Source: Glycine soja
Taxonomy: Eukaryota; Streptophyta; Magnoliopsida; Fabales; Fabaceae
DNA length: 64,000 nucleotides
NCBI RefSeq assembly: GCF_004193775.1
Contig: NC_041011.1
Coordinates: 17,007,173 to 17,071,172, forward strand
Direction of reading: 5' to 3'
In this document: positions 1-10,097 of the stretch, one piece after another
Numbering within the stretch: the first letter of the stretch is position 1
Layout of the letters: each line of letters opens with the position of its first letter
Translations under genes and position numbers: made by a program
Notes under the pieces: model-generated
Told to the model about the DNA's origin: nothing
The model's input: only the letters and a program-made list of their open reading frames with translations
Database searches by the model: none

Positions 1-498
1 TTTCTAAACATTTTGATTTTCAAATTTAAACATGAAGAGTCACATCTGTTGATGTGTAATTGATTACACTATGATGGTAATCAATTACCAATGACTTATT
101 TTGAAACTTAAATTACCAAAAGTCACAATTCGTAAAGTGACTAGTTTATGAAGATTTTTTAAAGAGTCACAACTTTTAAAGTGACTAGTTTCCAAAAGAG
201 TCACAACTTTTAAAAGTGACTAGTTTTTGAAGAAATTGCCAAGAGTCATAAACTTTTAACTTGAATCATCAAATGACTATAAATATGTGACCATGGCACG
301 AATTTTAAAAAGATGCATAACATATTTCTTTCATTCATTTCTCTTCATCTTTCTAAAAGTTTTTGTTTAATACTTTCTCTTTCAAGAAAAGTTCATTGAC
401 CAAAAACTTGTGCTATTATTCTTCTTCATTCCTTCTCTCTTGCCAAAAGAATTCAAAGGACTAACCGCCTGAGAATTCTTTTGATTCTTCCTTCTTCC
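1..498 (+). mobile_element. Left part of a plus-strand copia-type LTR (outermost host copy)
   Basis: This stretch aligns with the plus-strand LTR at 5328-5897 and 18458-18760. It shares the runs of 'agtcacaactttt', the GTAATCGATTAC-like sites, the ATG-poor leader and the 'ggactaaccgcctgag' motif. It stops abruptly at 498, where a minus-strand element begins. The missing right part resumes at 25451 in the same orientation and register. CTTCC at 494-498 is repeated at 25451-25455, so it is the target duplication of what was inserted. The left end lies outside the window. Confidence 0.75.
278..285 (+). promoter_or_regulatory. TATA box of the copia-type LTR
   Basis: The sequence TATAAATA sits in an LTR just upstream of a leader rich in T and C. 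The sister LTR has the same box at 18495-18502 in the same context (ATAAATTTGTGACC). This fits the U3/R border of a plant LTR; no start site is proven. Confidence 0.5.
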
Positions 499-2136
499 TA
501 TTGGATCAAGTGGCCTCGGAATAATTAAGAAGGGGGGGTTGAATTAATTATTATTGAAACTTTACTAATTAAAAATCTACCCTTCTTAGGCTTTTACAAT
601 GTTGATAAGAAAGTAAAGAACAAAAATATAAACTTAACCAAAAGTAAAAGCGGTAATTAAAGTGCACAACGGAAATTAAAAGAGTAGGGAAGAAGAAGAC
701 AAACACACAAGAGTTTTATACTGGTTCGGCAACAACCCGTGCCTACATCCAGTCCCCAAGCGACTTGCGGTCCTTGAGATTTATTTTCAACCTTGTAAAT
801 TCCTTTACAAGCAAAGATCCACAAGGGATGTACCCCCCTTGTTCTCTTTGAACAACCTAGTGGATGTACCCTCCACTAGAACTGATCCACAAGAGATGTA
901 CCCTCCACTAGAGCTGATCCACAAGAGATGTACCCTTTCTTGTTCTCAGTCACAACAACCCAAGTAGATGTACCCTCTACTTGTACCACAAAGGATGTAC
1001 CCTCCAATGTGTTAAGAAAAAGTTCTCAGGCGGTTAGTCCTTTGAAACTTTGTGAATGGGGATACAAAAGAATTCTCAGGCGGTTAGTCCTTTGAAATCT
1101 TTTGTTTATGGGAAAGGGAAGAATCAAAAGAATTCTCAGACTGTGTCGTTTTGAATTCTTTGACAAGGGAGAAGGGAGACACAAAAGAATTCAGGCGGTT
1201 AGTCCTTTGTTCTTTTGGAAAAGGGAGAAGAGAGACACAAAAAGAATTCAGGCGGTTAGTCCTGGGCAAATTCTTTTTGGCAAATGGCGAAGGGAATGAA
1301 AATGATGAATAACACACTTTTGTTTTCAAGGTTTAGAAAACTTTTGACAAAGGAAGAAGAAGAAGAAATTCAAGAAGATGTTCTAAGAGACTCAAGGGTT
1401 GTAAAGGATTGAAATCAATGTATTCAATGTATGTAAAATGCAAGTTAAGGTCTTGCTTTTATAGACTCTTCATGTCTGGCCAAGAAAACCATTAGAAGAG
1501 TTATAACTTTTTGAAAAACTTGAAAAACATTGGAAGAGTTACATCTTTTGATTTTTATTCAAAACTTATCACTGTTAATCGATTACCAAATCATTGTAAT
1601 CGATTACACAAAGCATTTTTGTGAAAGGATGTGACTATTCACATTTGAATTTGAATTTCAACGTTCAAACACATTGGTAATCGATTACCAAAATATTGCA
1701 ATCGATTACACCATTTTGAAATTGATTGGAATGTTGTAAATTCAGTTGAAAGCTTTTTGAAAACAAAACTTGTCACTGGTAATCGATTACAGTAAACTGG
1801 TAATCGATTACCAGAGAGTAAAAACTCTTTGGTAAAAGCTTTTGTGAAAACTTCATATGCTACTCAATGTTTTGAAAAAAAAAATTTGTACTTATCTTGA
1901 TTGAGCCTTTTCTTGATTCTTGAATCTTGAGTCTTGAATCTTGATCTTGATTGTTCTTGATTCTTGATTCTTGAAAACTTGAAACTTGAAACTTCTCTTG
2001 AATCTTTCTCTTGATCCTTGAATTGTTCTTGACTCAATCTTGAAATCATTCTTTTTTGTCATCATCTTTGTTATCATCAAAACACCTTGAATCAATCTTG
2101 ATTCATCATCATGAAGCAATGATGCTTGCTTCTATA
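499..2136 (-). mobile_element. 3' LTR of minus-strand copia-type relic A
   Basis: Read on the minus strand, this LTR begins near TATAGAAGCAAGC at 2136 and ends at ...GATCCAATA at 499; the family ends are TGTAGAAGC and GATCCAACA. A polypurine tract (2137-2150) abuts its start, which marks it as the 3' LTR. Inside are four copies of 'GGCGGTTAGTCC' (near 1028, 1079, 1195 and 1252), a ladder of 'GATGTACCCT' repeats (820-1010), several GTAATCGATTAC palindromes (1575-1815) and a TTCTTGA-rich stretch (1900-2000). The partner 5' LTR is 19836-20895 plus roughly 25070-25450. Confidence 0.8.
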
Positions 2137-2150
2137 ATCTCCCCCTTTTT
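2137..2150 (-). other. Polypurine tract of relic A
   Basis: On the minus strand the sequence CAAAAAGGGGGAGAT directly precedes the LTR start. This is where plus-strand DNA synthesis is primed in LTR retrotransposons. The same tract recurs at 22469-22482 beside the LTR of relic B. Confidence 0.7.
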
Positions 2151-2596
2151 GATGATGACAACCCTGAAATCAAGAAACACATACACACACTTTTTCCTAG
2201 TCGATCTCTCACTTAATTCTCCATATTCTCCCCCTTTGTTTTGAGTTTATGCTTCAATTGAAATTAAGTTAATTACTTATGTGAGTTCTTGATTTAATCC
2301 CTATTTCTCTCCCCCTTTGGCATCAACAAAAAAGCCAAAGTGCATAACAAGTAAAAAAACATACATACACTACTAATCATTCACAAGACATTCATTAAAG
2401 AATATAAACCAATCGTGAAGCAAGAAACATGTATAGATCAAATATATAAAAACCACATAGTCATATAGCATAATTCATAATTGTTCAATCATACTATGCA
2501 AATGAAAGAAATACTAAATTGTTCAAATGTCATAATAATATAGCCAAATACACGGCTAGAAATCAAAGTACTAATAATATTAAACATAATAGAAAA

Positions 2597-3709
2597 CTAA
2601 GATGATGGTGGTGGTGGTGGTGGTAGATCAAAGCTTGTACGGATGTAAGAGACATCTTCTTCGACCTTGGTGATTCTTGACTCCATTTCATTGAATCGCA
2701 TGTCCACTTGTAACTCCAAAGTATCAAACCTTTCACCAACAAAGGTTTGAAGACCATCGAACCTATCCAAAATCTTTTGAAGAAGAGAGGAATCTTCTCC
2801 ACCATGTAAATGTCCTTCTTCATCAACGGGTCGAGCACCCTTTTTCACCCAAGAGCCATCATGCTCTTTTTGATAACCAAAGGATGCAACCACAACAGTG
2901 CCTATTAGAAAGGATCTCTTGATTGGAACATAAGGTTCAGAATCAAGAAGGATGTTGAAGTGTTGAAGGAAGAGGGTGATTAGGTGTGGATATGGCAATG
3001 AAGCATTTAATCGAAAAGCCTTATGCATGCGATATCGAACTAAGTGTGCCTAATCAATTTGTAGGCCTTTATGAAAAGCCCACATAACAATAAGATCTTC
3101 TTTAGAAACCTGTGCAAGGTTTGAAGATCTTGGAATCAAGATACGAACAATGATGTAATGAAGGATGCGGCTCTCAAAAGCCAATGAACCGACAAGAAGC
3201 CTTCCGGTCATATTCGCTTGGTTGGTGCAAACCAACCGGTGGGCATCATGCACAGAGAATTCATATTTCCAATCATCAATCAGTGTACCTTCAAATGATA
3301 CACCTTCACTAGATAATTGGGTTAAATCATAGAATAGGGATTGGTCAATGACCATTTTAATCCCATAAACTTCAGAAATTAAAGTGCCTTCTTGGATTTC
3401 TAGGTTTGAATAGAAGGCTTTAACTAAATCAGAGTAAACAGGTAATTTTAAAGATATGAAAGGAATAAGATTGGAGTTTTCAAATGCCTGAAAGCATTCA
3501 AAACTCTCATTTGAAAAGAAATCCATATCAATGGATTTTGGATCAATAATGGAACGAGAAGAGAAGAGATTTGTGTACCGTATCCGCTGTTCTTCAGATG
3601 AAAACAATGAGGCAGAGGGAATAGAGGAAGGAATCGGCGTTTCCTAAGTCTCGGAATGCCGTTGACTCCGACTCGAAGAATCTTTTCGCTTCTTTGATGG
3701 TTCCACCAT
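2597..3709 (-). pseudogene. Accessory ORF of relic A: putative plant transposon protein (PF20167-like), broken
   Basis: One reading frame runs from an ATG at 3709 to a stop at 2597, about 370 codons, broken by two in-frame stops. The first is TAG at 3644-3646 after codon 21; the second is TAG at 3050-3052, where a tryptophan codon changed by G to A is the simplest origin. The N-terminus is basic (KKRK). The middle (3607-3050) resembles the 'putative plant transposon protein' domain common in legume repeats. The C-terminal part (3028-2597) has a predicted coiled coil, with heptad-like leucine, phenylalanine and valine spacing, and ends in a proline run. It lies after gag and before the polypurine tract, where pol would be expected. 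Function is unknown. Family placement rests on remembered similarity; no search was done. Confidence 0.65.
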
Positions 3710-4546
3710 TAGAAGGGATTATTTGAAATTTCAATCGGTTAAAATGAAAGAGAATGAAAAAAGATGAAGTTTGGGTTTGTGGGGAGTGATTTGGTCAAGA
3801 AATGAGTGAGATATGGCAGAAGGGAGAATTGGAGACGAGGTTTTTCGAAAAAGAGAGAAGATGCAGATTTCTGATTTTGAAATTTGAATATATAGGTGCA
3901 GGGACGCATTGTAATCAATTACACTAATATGGTAATCGATTACCAGAGAGCATTTCAGCCAAAAATAACTGCCTGTAATCGATTACACTAATATGGTAAT
4001 CGATTACCAGAGAGCATTTTAGCTAAAAAATAAAAGCTGATTGACTTTTAGGGAAAAAGGGATTTGAATGAGTATGATAATACTTTCTTAGAGAGAAAAA
4101 AATATATTTTAAAAAAAATACTTTATGAATGAATCTTAATCAAATAATTCACATACAATATTCAAAATCATGCATAATTATTTAAAGGAAATATGTATAT
4201 CTATATATTCAATTATATCACAATAATCAACTCAACTCAAGTAATGAAAAATAAAGATCATAAATATTATTAAAATTTTAAAGGAGACTTCATGTTTAAA
4301 AATAAACTCAATCAAGAACATATAAACACATACTCACAGTTTCAATCAATCAGAACACAAAAAATAAAAATTTGTTAGTCATCATAATCAAATTAATTGA
4401 AAGGAGGATTTCAACCAAAAATAAATTTTAATCAAGAGAATGGTTTTGATGTTACCTTTTTCATGATTAAAGGTGTCTAGATCTTCAAAGATGAAAGTCA
4501 TACTTTTGATTTTTGTTTAACCTTCTTGAGAAATGTTCTCATCACT
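3710..4546. other. AT-rich non-coding internal spacer of relic A
   Basis: No open frame of note is seen between the gag relic and the accessory ORF. The stretch holds two pairs of GTAATCGATTAC-like palindromes (3910-3950 and 3975-4010) and long A/T-rich runs. No reverse transcriptase, integrase or RNase H motif is recognisable, so pol was lost or never present here. Confidence 0.6.
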
Positions 4547-5327
4547 CTAATAATCCTTGGTTAGAAGGTTGATTTCCTTTTCTGAACCATCAGATGAATC
4601 ATTGTCATCCCATTCAATGTAGGCCTTCTTGGTCCTTCTTTCATCATACCTTTTCTTATCACTTTTCTCAGGCCATTCTTCATTTGAAGGACAATTAGCT
4701 TTGATGTGACCAAGTTGGTTGCATTTGTAACATCTAAGAACTTGAGAGTCTTCTTGTGATTTTCTTCCATTGTTGAAATTCTGACGCCTCTCGATTCTTC
4801 TTTTCTTGACAAATTTCTGAAACTTCTTCACAAAGAGTGAGAAGTCTTCTTCATCATCTGAATCTTCATCTGAATCTTCTTCTTCATTTTCTTCTTGCAT
4901 TGATGATGAGGATTTAAGGGATATACTTCTCTTCTTTTTGTCAGTTTCTTCATTTTTATGAAGACGTTGGAGTTCCATCTCATGTTCCTGCAATTTTCCA
5001 AATAAAGTAGCAAGAGACATAGAAGAGAGATCTTTACTTTCAGAAATGGCAGTTACCTTGGGCTGCCATTCCCTACTTAAGCATCTTAAAACTTTATTAA
5101 TCAAATCTTCATTAGGAAAGATTTTTCCTAAAGAGGCAAGATGGTTAATTATATGTGTAAATGTTTTCTTCATGCTATGGATGTTTTCATTAGGACTCAT
5201 CCTAAACAATTCATACTCATGTGTAAGGGTATTGACTCTAGATCTTTTTACATCAGTGGTTCCTTCATGTGTAAGTTGGAGAGTATCCAACACCTCCTTG
5301 GCATTTGTGCAGTTTGACACTCTAAAA
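4547..5327 (-). pseudogene. Copia-type gag relic, C-terminal part (UBN2-like, CCHC zinc knuckle)
   Basis: The minus-strand frame is open from the TAAAA duplication at 5323-5327 to a stop at 4547. The first ~100 codons look like the UBN2/retrotran_gag_2 fold of plant copia Gag, with a 'LLINKVLRCLSREWQPKV'-like stretch. An acidic serine-rich linker follows, then a CCHC zinc knuckle (CYKCNQLGHIKANC) near 4690-4735. Gag forms the capsid and binds RNA. The N-terminal part is at 19487-19785; the two parts join in frame once the solo LTR between them is ignored. The initiator methionine seen in this segment alone is from the inserted LTR and is not real. Confidence 0.85.
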
Positions 5328-8281
5328 TGTAGAAGCAACCTTCATGACGAATCAAGATTGATTCAAGGAGTTTTGATGATAACAAAGATGATGACAAAAA
5401 GCTCAAAAGTCAAGATCACTTCATGATAACAAAGATGATGACATTCAAGAATGAGTTCAAGATTGAGTCAAGAACACTTTAAGGATCAAGAGGAAATTTG
5501 ATTTCAAGAACCAAGAATCAAGATTCAAGATTCAAGACTCAAAGATTTAAGAATCAAGAGAAGACTTAATCAAGATAAGTATTAAAAAAATTTTCAAAAC
5601 ATTGAGTAGCACAAGAAGTTTTCACAAAATCATTACCAAAGAGTTTTACTCTCTGGTAATCGATTACTAGATTATAGTAATCGATTACCAATGGTTTTAA
5701 AACGTTAATATTTTCAAAATTCAAAATGAAGAGTCACATCTGTTGATGTGTAATCGATTACACCTTTATGGTAATCGATTACCAGTGACAGTTTTCGAAA
5801 AATTCATTTCCAAAAGTCACATTTCTTCAAGTGACTTGTTTCTGAAGATTCTTTCAAAAGTCATAACTTTTTAAGTAATTAGTTTTAAAGGAATTGCTGT
5901 AACGCCCTGGAAATTTCTACCCGGAATTTTTGGAAACGATGTATTTTGAATGATTATATATAAGTATTATTCAGTGTATATGCCTATATGTTCTTGGTAG
6001 AAATAGGAATAGTGGGGGCAAGATATGCGGGTTGGACTAATTAAGGGAGAGAAATCCATAACTGGGAGGTTATGGGTTAATTCCTAATTAATTAGTTAAA
6101 AATCATCGTTTTGCGTGCGACTTAGAATTTAACGAAACCAACCTCTGAACCACGCTCGGGGTTTTATTCTGAGCGTTTTGATATACATATTGCTTGCTTT
6201 CGAAAACTGGCCCCGACGGACGCAGAGAAACGCGAGAAACTGGAACCAGAGAAATGGCACGCAAACCGAGGCAGGATTTTAGCGTTTCAAAGGTCAGATT
6301 TTTCTCACTTTTGTGACTGAGTATGGGTCACAGTCAAAAAGAGAAAGTGGGCCCTTTTGCTCCAATCAAATAGGGACATGTGGCAGAGCTTGAATAAAAT
6401 AATAGAAAAAGAGGAAAACCTTTTATTTAAAACCAAAAAGCCTTTCTCTCTCTTCACTCAGCCCTCATTTTTTTTTTTCAGACAGCTTTCTCTCTCCCTC
6501 ACGTTGCTTTTCTTCCTCCCTCATTCTCCATTAAAGCTCCATACAAAGCTTCAACCTTTAGTGCCCGTTTCTGCCCCAAATCGTGAAAGGAGAGCATTTT
6601 TGGAGTCGTGAAGTGCGTGGCTACGAGTGGCACTTCGAAAATCCAGGTTTGGGTGGACTTCTTTCTCTCTTAAATTTCGTGGGTATGGGGTTTTGGGAGA
6701 TATGATGGGTGGTTTTGTTAGTTTTCTGCTGTGTGATGATTATTTGTGAAGGCATTTGCTGAAAACTTGTTGAAATCGCCATGTTTGGATGAGTTAGACA
6801 TACCCATTCTGTTTTAGGGTTTTTGTGATGATGTTTGTGATGTTTATATGCTGAAATTGCTGATGGAAATCTGTTAGAGATGAAGGGTAGAACTAACCCA
6901 AGGTTAGAAAGTGAGAATGTGATGTTATGAGTGGAAAAAAAAAAAAAAAAAAGAGTGAGACTTTGAGGGTTGGAAGGCTAAGTCTGAATTCTGTGGTAAA
7001 TGGAGGTTAAAGTGAGTTAATACTAGCTTGAAATGTCATTTAGGACTTATAAGAAAGCTTGGACTGTGCTAGAGAGAAAAATAAATGACCAAAGTGAACA
7101 AAGAGCCATTTCTAGGGCAAAATTGGGTGTTGAGGAGCCAAATTTTGATTCGGTGGAAATTTAGGTGTAAATCCAGTTTGAACAAGTTTAGATTGATGTT
7201 ATAGACTTGTGTGAGGTGAGAGTTTGCTCCAAATTAACCTCATTCTAAATTTCACTTTTCAAACCTAGAAAACCCATTGATTTGAGGGGTTTTGGACACC
7301 TAGATTTTGTGTTACTGTGGTTTGAAGTTTGGCTTTGGTTTAGACATGTTTGATACATGATTTGGGACTTGTAGGATTCGATTTGAACAAGATTGGATGA
7401 GAGGAAGTGTGATTTTCGAAATCTGCACTTATGCAGAATTTTGCTGTCAAAATAAGTGCAGCAGAATTTTAGCTTGGTGCAGAAAATGCTTGTGTGTGGT
7501 TGGCTGTGGAAAGAGTAGTACAGAATGAGTTCTGGATGTTTGCTAGTCGATCCCAACGGTCACAATGTAGGCTTATGCACTATAGACTTCCAGTAAAATT
7601 TTGGAGTCGATCCAACGGTTAACGAATTGGATCGAAGGAATTGTTACTGGGGTCTTTAAGTGAGAAAAGCTGTGATTTTGGTTGATGTGTTGAGCAGAGT
7701 TTATGCCTTGCTCTGTTTTGCCTGGCTGTGATAGCTTGTGCTGTTTGAATGTTGTTTTGCTTGGATGTTGTGGAAGCTTGGGAGGATTGATGGGGACCCG
7801 GTGTTGAGAGAAACGAGGATATGGGCTACGTGGGAGTACGTGAGCTCAGTTGGAGGTGGGCAACAGGGGATGGTGGGTTTGTGCGCGCATTGTGGATGTG
7901 GAAAACTTGTTGTGCACCATCGCCCGACCGCCACCTAGTACCACATGTGATGGGTACCCCATAATCCTACAAGCTTGAGATGAGGAAGTGTTGAAGGGTG
8001 AAACTTCCTGCTTTTATTGTTGACCACAGAGTGGTACCTGGAGATATGTCGCGGGGGTCAGGAGACCTTGGGGACGTCAGGTGGGGTGCTATTGCCCAAA
8101 ACCAAGCTTGACCAATCCCGACCCAACCCGGGCATAGTCGGTCAGTGAGAACCTGTGATGTACCTAAGCAGGCGAGCTCCTGGCAGTCAACAGATAAAAG
8201 GAAAACAAGACCACAAAGCAAGGAGGCTTGTGGTGGCTGGCCAGCTGTGAAACTTGATTGATATGTGAGATATGGTCTCTG

Positions 8282-8673
8282 GTAATCGATTACCAAGGGT
8301 GGGTAATCGATTACAAGGCTTAAAAATGAAGACAGGGGGCTAAGATGGTCTCTGGTAATCGATTACCAGGGGATGTAATCGATTACCAGGCTTGAAAACG
8401 AGGTCAGGAAGCTAAGGAAGCCTCTGGTAATCGATTACCAAGTGGTGTAATCGATTACCAGGCTTAAAAAGGGAACTGGGAGTTGATGGAAGCCTCTGGT
8501 AATCGATTACCAGCCTGCGTAATCGATTACACAGAGGAATGGGTCACTGGTAATCGATTACCAGGCATGTGTAATCGATTACACAGTGTATTATTGCATA
8601 TTTCATGTCCTGAGGCTGTGTAATTCAAGTTTAGCCTCTGGTAATCGATTACCAAGGCTGTGTAATCGATTAC
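8282..8673 (+). repeat. Cluster of twelve GTAATCGATTAC palindromes in U3
   Basis: Six closely spaced pairs of the perfect palindrome GTAATCGATTAC occur here, mostly in the form 'CTGGTAATCGATTACCA', each pair separated by about 40-60 bp of unrelated sequence. They lie directly upstream of the TATA-like box. The arrangement resembles a multimerised protein-binding site and can also form cruciforms. The same cluster is at 16928-17319 and, diverged, at about 46304-46700. Confidence 0.85.
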
Positions 8674-8688
8674 CAGAGATGGAAAGCC

Positions 8689-8697
8689 TTTAAATAC
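8689..8697 (+). promoter_or_regulatory. TATA-like box of the Tekay LTR
   Basis: The sequence TTTAAATAC lies just after the palindrome cluster and about 100 bp before the LTR ORF. A start about 30 bp downstream would place the three ATGs at 8709-8721 at or before the RNA 5' end, making the ATG at 8797 the first usable one. The start site itself is inferred. Confidence 0.45.
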
Positions 8698-8796
8698 CCC
8701 TTTTATTGCATGTAATGTTATGAGACGCATTGTGTGCAGCACAGTTAGATTCTTGTGAAAGAGTCTACCCCTTTCTCTTCCTTCTTGTAGATCGTG

Positions 8797-9228
8797 ATGG
8801 CGGTGCAGCTAATCCGTGATCGAGTAGAGATGGAGTGCCTAGAGGGAGCTTGGGAGACCCTCGAAGGCAACACGAGGTGCCGATTTCGGGGCACCATTCG
8901 ATTCACGGCTACTTCTTTGGTGCATCCAGAGGAACCTGCACGGACGCTTCAGCGCACTGTGGAGTGGATACTACCCACGCCTACACCATATCGTCTAGTG
9001 GAGCCCGTTCGAGTGATCGAGGTAACGTCATCCGAGGAAGACCCTGAGGAGGACCTGGAGGAGCTACCTCCTGAGCCTGCTGTGGATGCCCTTGACTTTC
9101 TAGAGGGTGATGAGGATCCACTTCTTGAGGTGGATTCTCCCGAGGAAGTCATGTCGGCATCTGAGGCAGACTCTACGGAGGATAGTGGCCCGAGGGAGAT
9201 GGCGATCAGCGGAGGCTCTTCGTCCTAG
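8797..9228 (+). CDS. LTR-encoded acidic protein ORF, 143 aa (5' LTR copy)
   Basis: I do not recognise this protein. The ATG at 8797 has good context (G at -3 and +4). It would be the first AUG of the element's RNA if transcription begins about 30 bp after the TATA-like box, and it ends 870 nt before the gag ATG. The N-terminal ~75 residues look like a small folded domain rich in arginine, tryptophan and threonine (RVEMECLEGAWETLEGNTRC). The C-terminal half is very acidic and serine- and proline-rich. There is no signal peptide, membrane segment or zinc motif. The ORF is identical in the 3' LTR (17443-17874) and intact in the diverged solo LTR (46822-47253), with only substitutions and no indel. 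That conservation argues for a real protein, perhaps a regulator; this role is speculation. Confidence 0.7.
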   Translation: MAVQLIRDRVEMECLEGAWETLEGNTRCRFRGTIRFTATSLVHPEEPARTLQRTVEWILPTPTPYRLVEPVRVIEVTSSEEDPEEDLEELPPEPAVDALDFLEGDEDPLLEVDSPEEVMSASEADSTEDSGPREMAISGGSSS

Positions 9229-9811
9229 TGGACAACTTTTTGGATTCGTTTTGTATATTTTGAGGGTGGGTGTATCTAGGACTAACTGTTAGGTTTACTC
9301 TTTTGTTTTTGTATGGGTAGACCTGATGTATAGGCATTTGATGATTGTATACATGTGGCTGAAGCCACCACTATGGACACCTTTGCTCTGGATAACACTA
9401 TATATTTTGTAAAACTCCCATATTTTGGACAGCTTTAAATGATGAATGCATTTATGATCGATCTTGTTCTTTGAAAAGAAAGCGTTAGTAACTTTATTTG
9501 TAAAAGAGTTTATCGACCGTATTTTATTCTTTTATTTTCACGTGATGACCTAAAGTAGTGGCTGGTACGTTCTTTCTTTTAAAAAAGCAAAATAGTTTAG
9601 AGATTATGAGCAGTGAGAAAGAAATGACTCCGAACAGAGTTGTGAACTGGCCATTCAGGACTCTGTAGTGAGGATTTTCCTTCGAAAACTTGTTTTAGTG
9701 AAAAGAGAAAGAAATGAAAAGGAAAAGAAAAAAAAAAAAAAATTACCATGGTTTTTGTTAATTAAATCATTACTATTAAACCAGTCATTATTTTGGGGAC
9801 GCCACAATTGG

Positions 9812-9823
9812 TGGTATCAGAGC
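9812..9823 (+). other. Primer-binding site (initiator tRNA-Met) of the Tekay element
   Basis: TGGTATCAGAGC lies five bases after the 5' LTR end. It is the standard complement of the 3' end of plant initiator tRNA-Met and primes minus-strand DNA synthesis. Confidence 0.9.
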
Positions 9824-10097
9824 AAAAGTTGGATTCTAGTGAACCTGTTATGGTCTTGCTGTGTGAATGCTGTGTATCTCTGAAACTTGGATGTAGGTTT
9901 CGGGGAGTGACGTTAAGTCACACATTGTGTGTATTTCTGCCTTATTGTCTTGAGCATGGATGTGTGACTGATTCATAGGGTTGTTGTGTGTATGAGTATG
10001 TATAAAGAGAAAGATGTTGTTATAACTGTCATAGCCTGTGTGGTACACTCTCTCATTAGGATTTCTTGGGTGCTAATAGTTTCCCTACAGGATAGGT

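Larger units (their letters stand above)
5898..9806 (+). repeat. 5' LTR of the Tekay element
   Basis: The LTR begins TGTAACGCCC and ends GACGCCACA. Its long U3 (to about 8690) contains an A18 tract (near 6935-6952) and a cluster of twelve GTAATCGATTAC palindromes. A TATA-like box at 8689-8697 is followed by an R-U5 region with a 143-codon ORF. Short frames in U3 (for example 6357-6611) are not kept open in the older solo copy at 43892-47832, so I do not call them genes. Confidence 0.93.

Noticed and set aside
1084..1329. ORFs shared by the copia LTRs (1084-1329, 18651-18929, 20399-20644) as an LTR-encoded protein
   Set aside because: They arise from the repeat ladder 'GGCGGTTAGTCC'. They run antisense in some copies and sense in others relative to the element and show no codon-biased conservation by eye.
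8282..8673. CRISPR-like array (regular palindromic repeats with spacers)
   Set aside because: The context is a plant LTR; repeats are 12-14 bp, spacers are irregular and no cas gene exists.
6357..8742. Other ORFs in the Tekay U3 (for example 6357-6611, 7245-7556, 7701-7934, 7967-8296)
   Set aside because: They are identical in the two young LTRs only because the LTRs are copies. In the older solo LTR they are truncated or altered by indels, unlike the 143-codon ORF.
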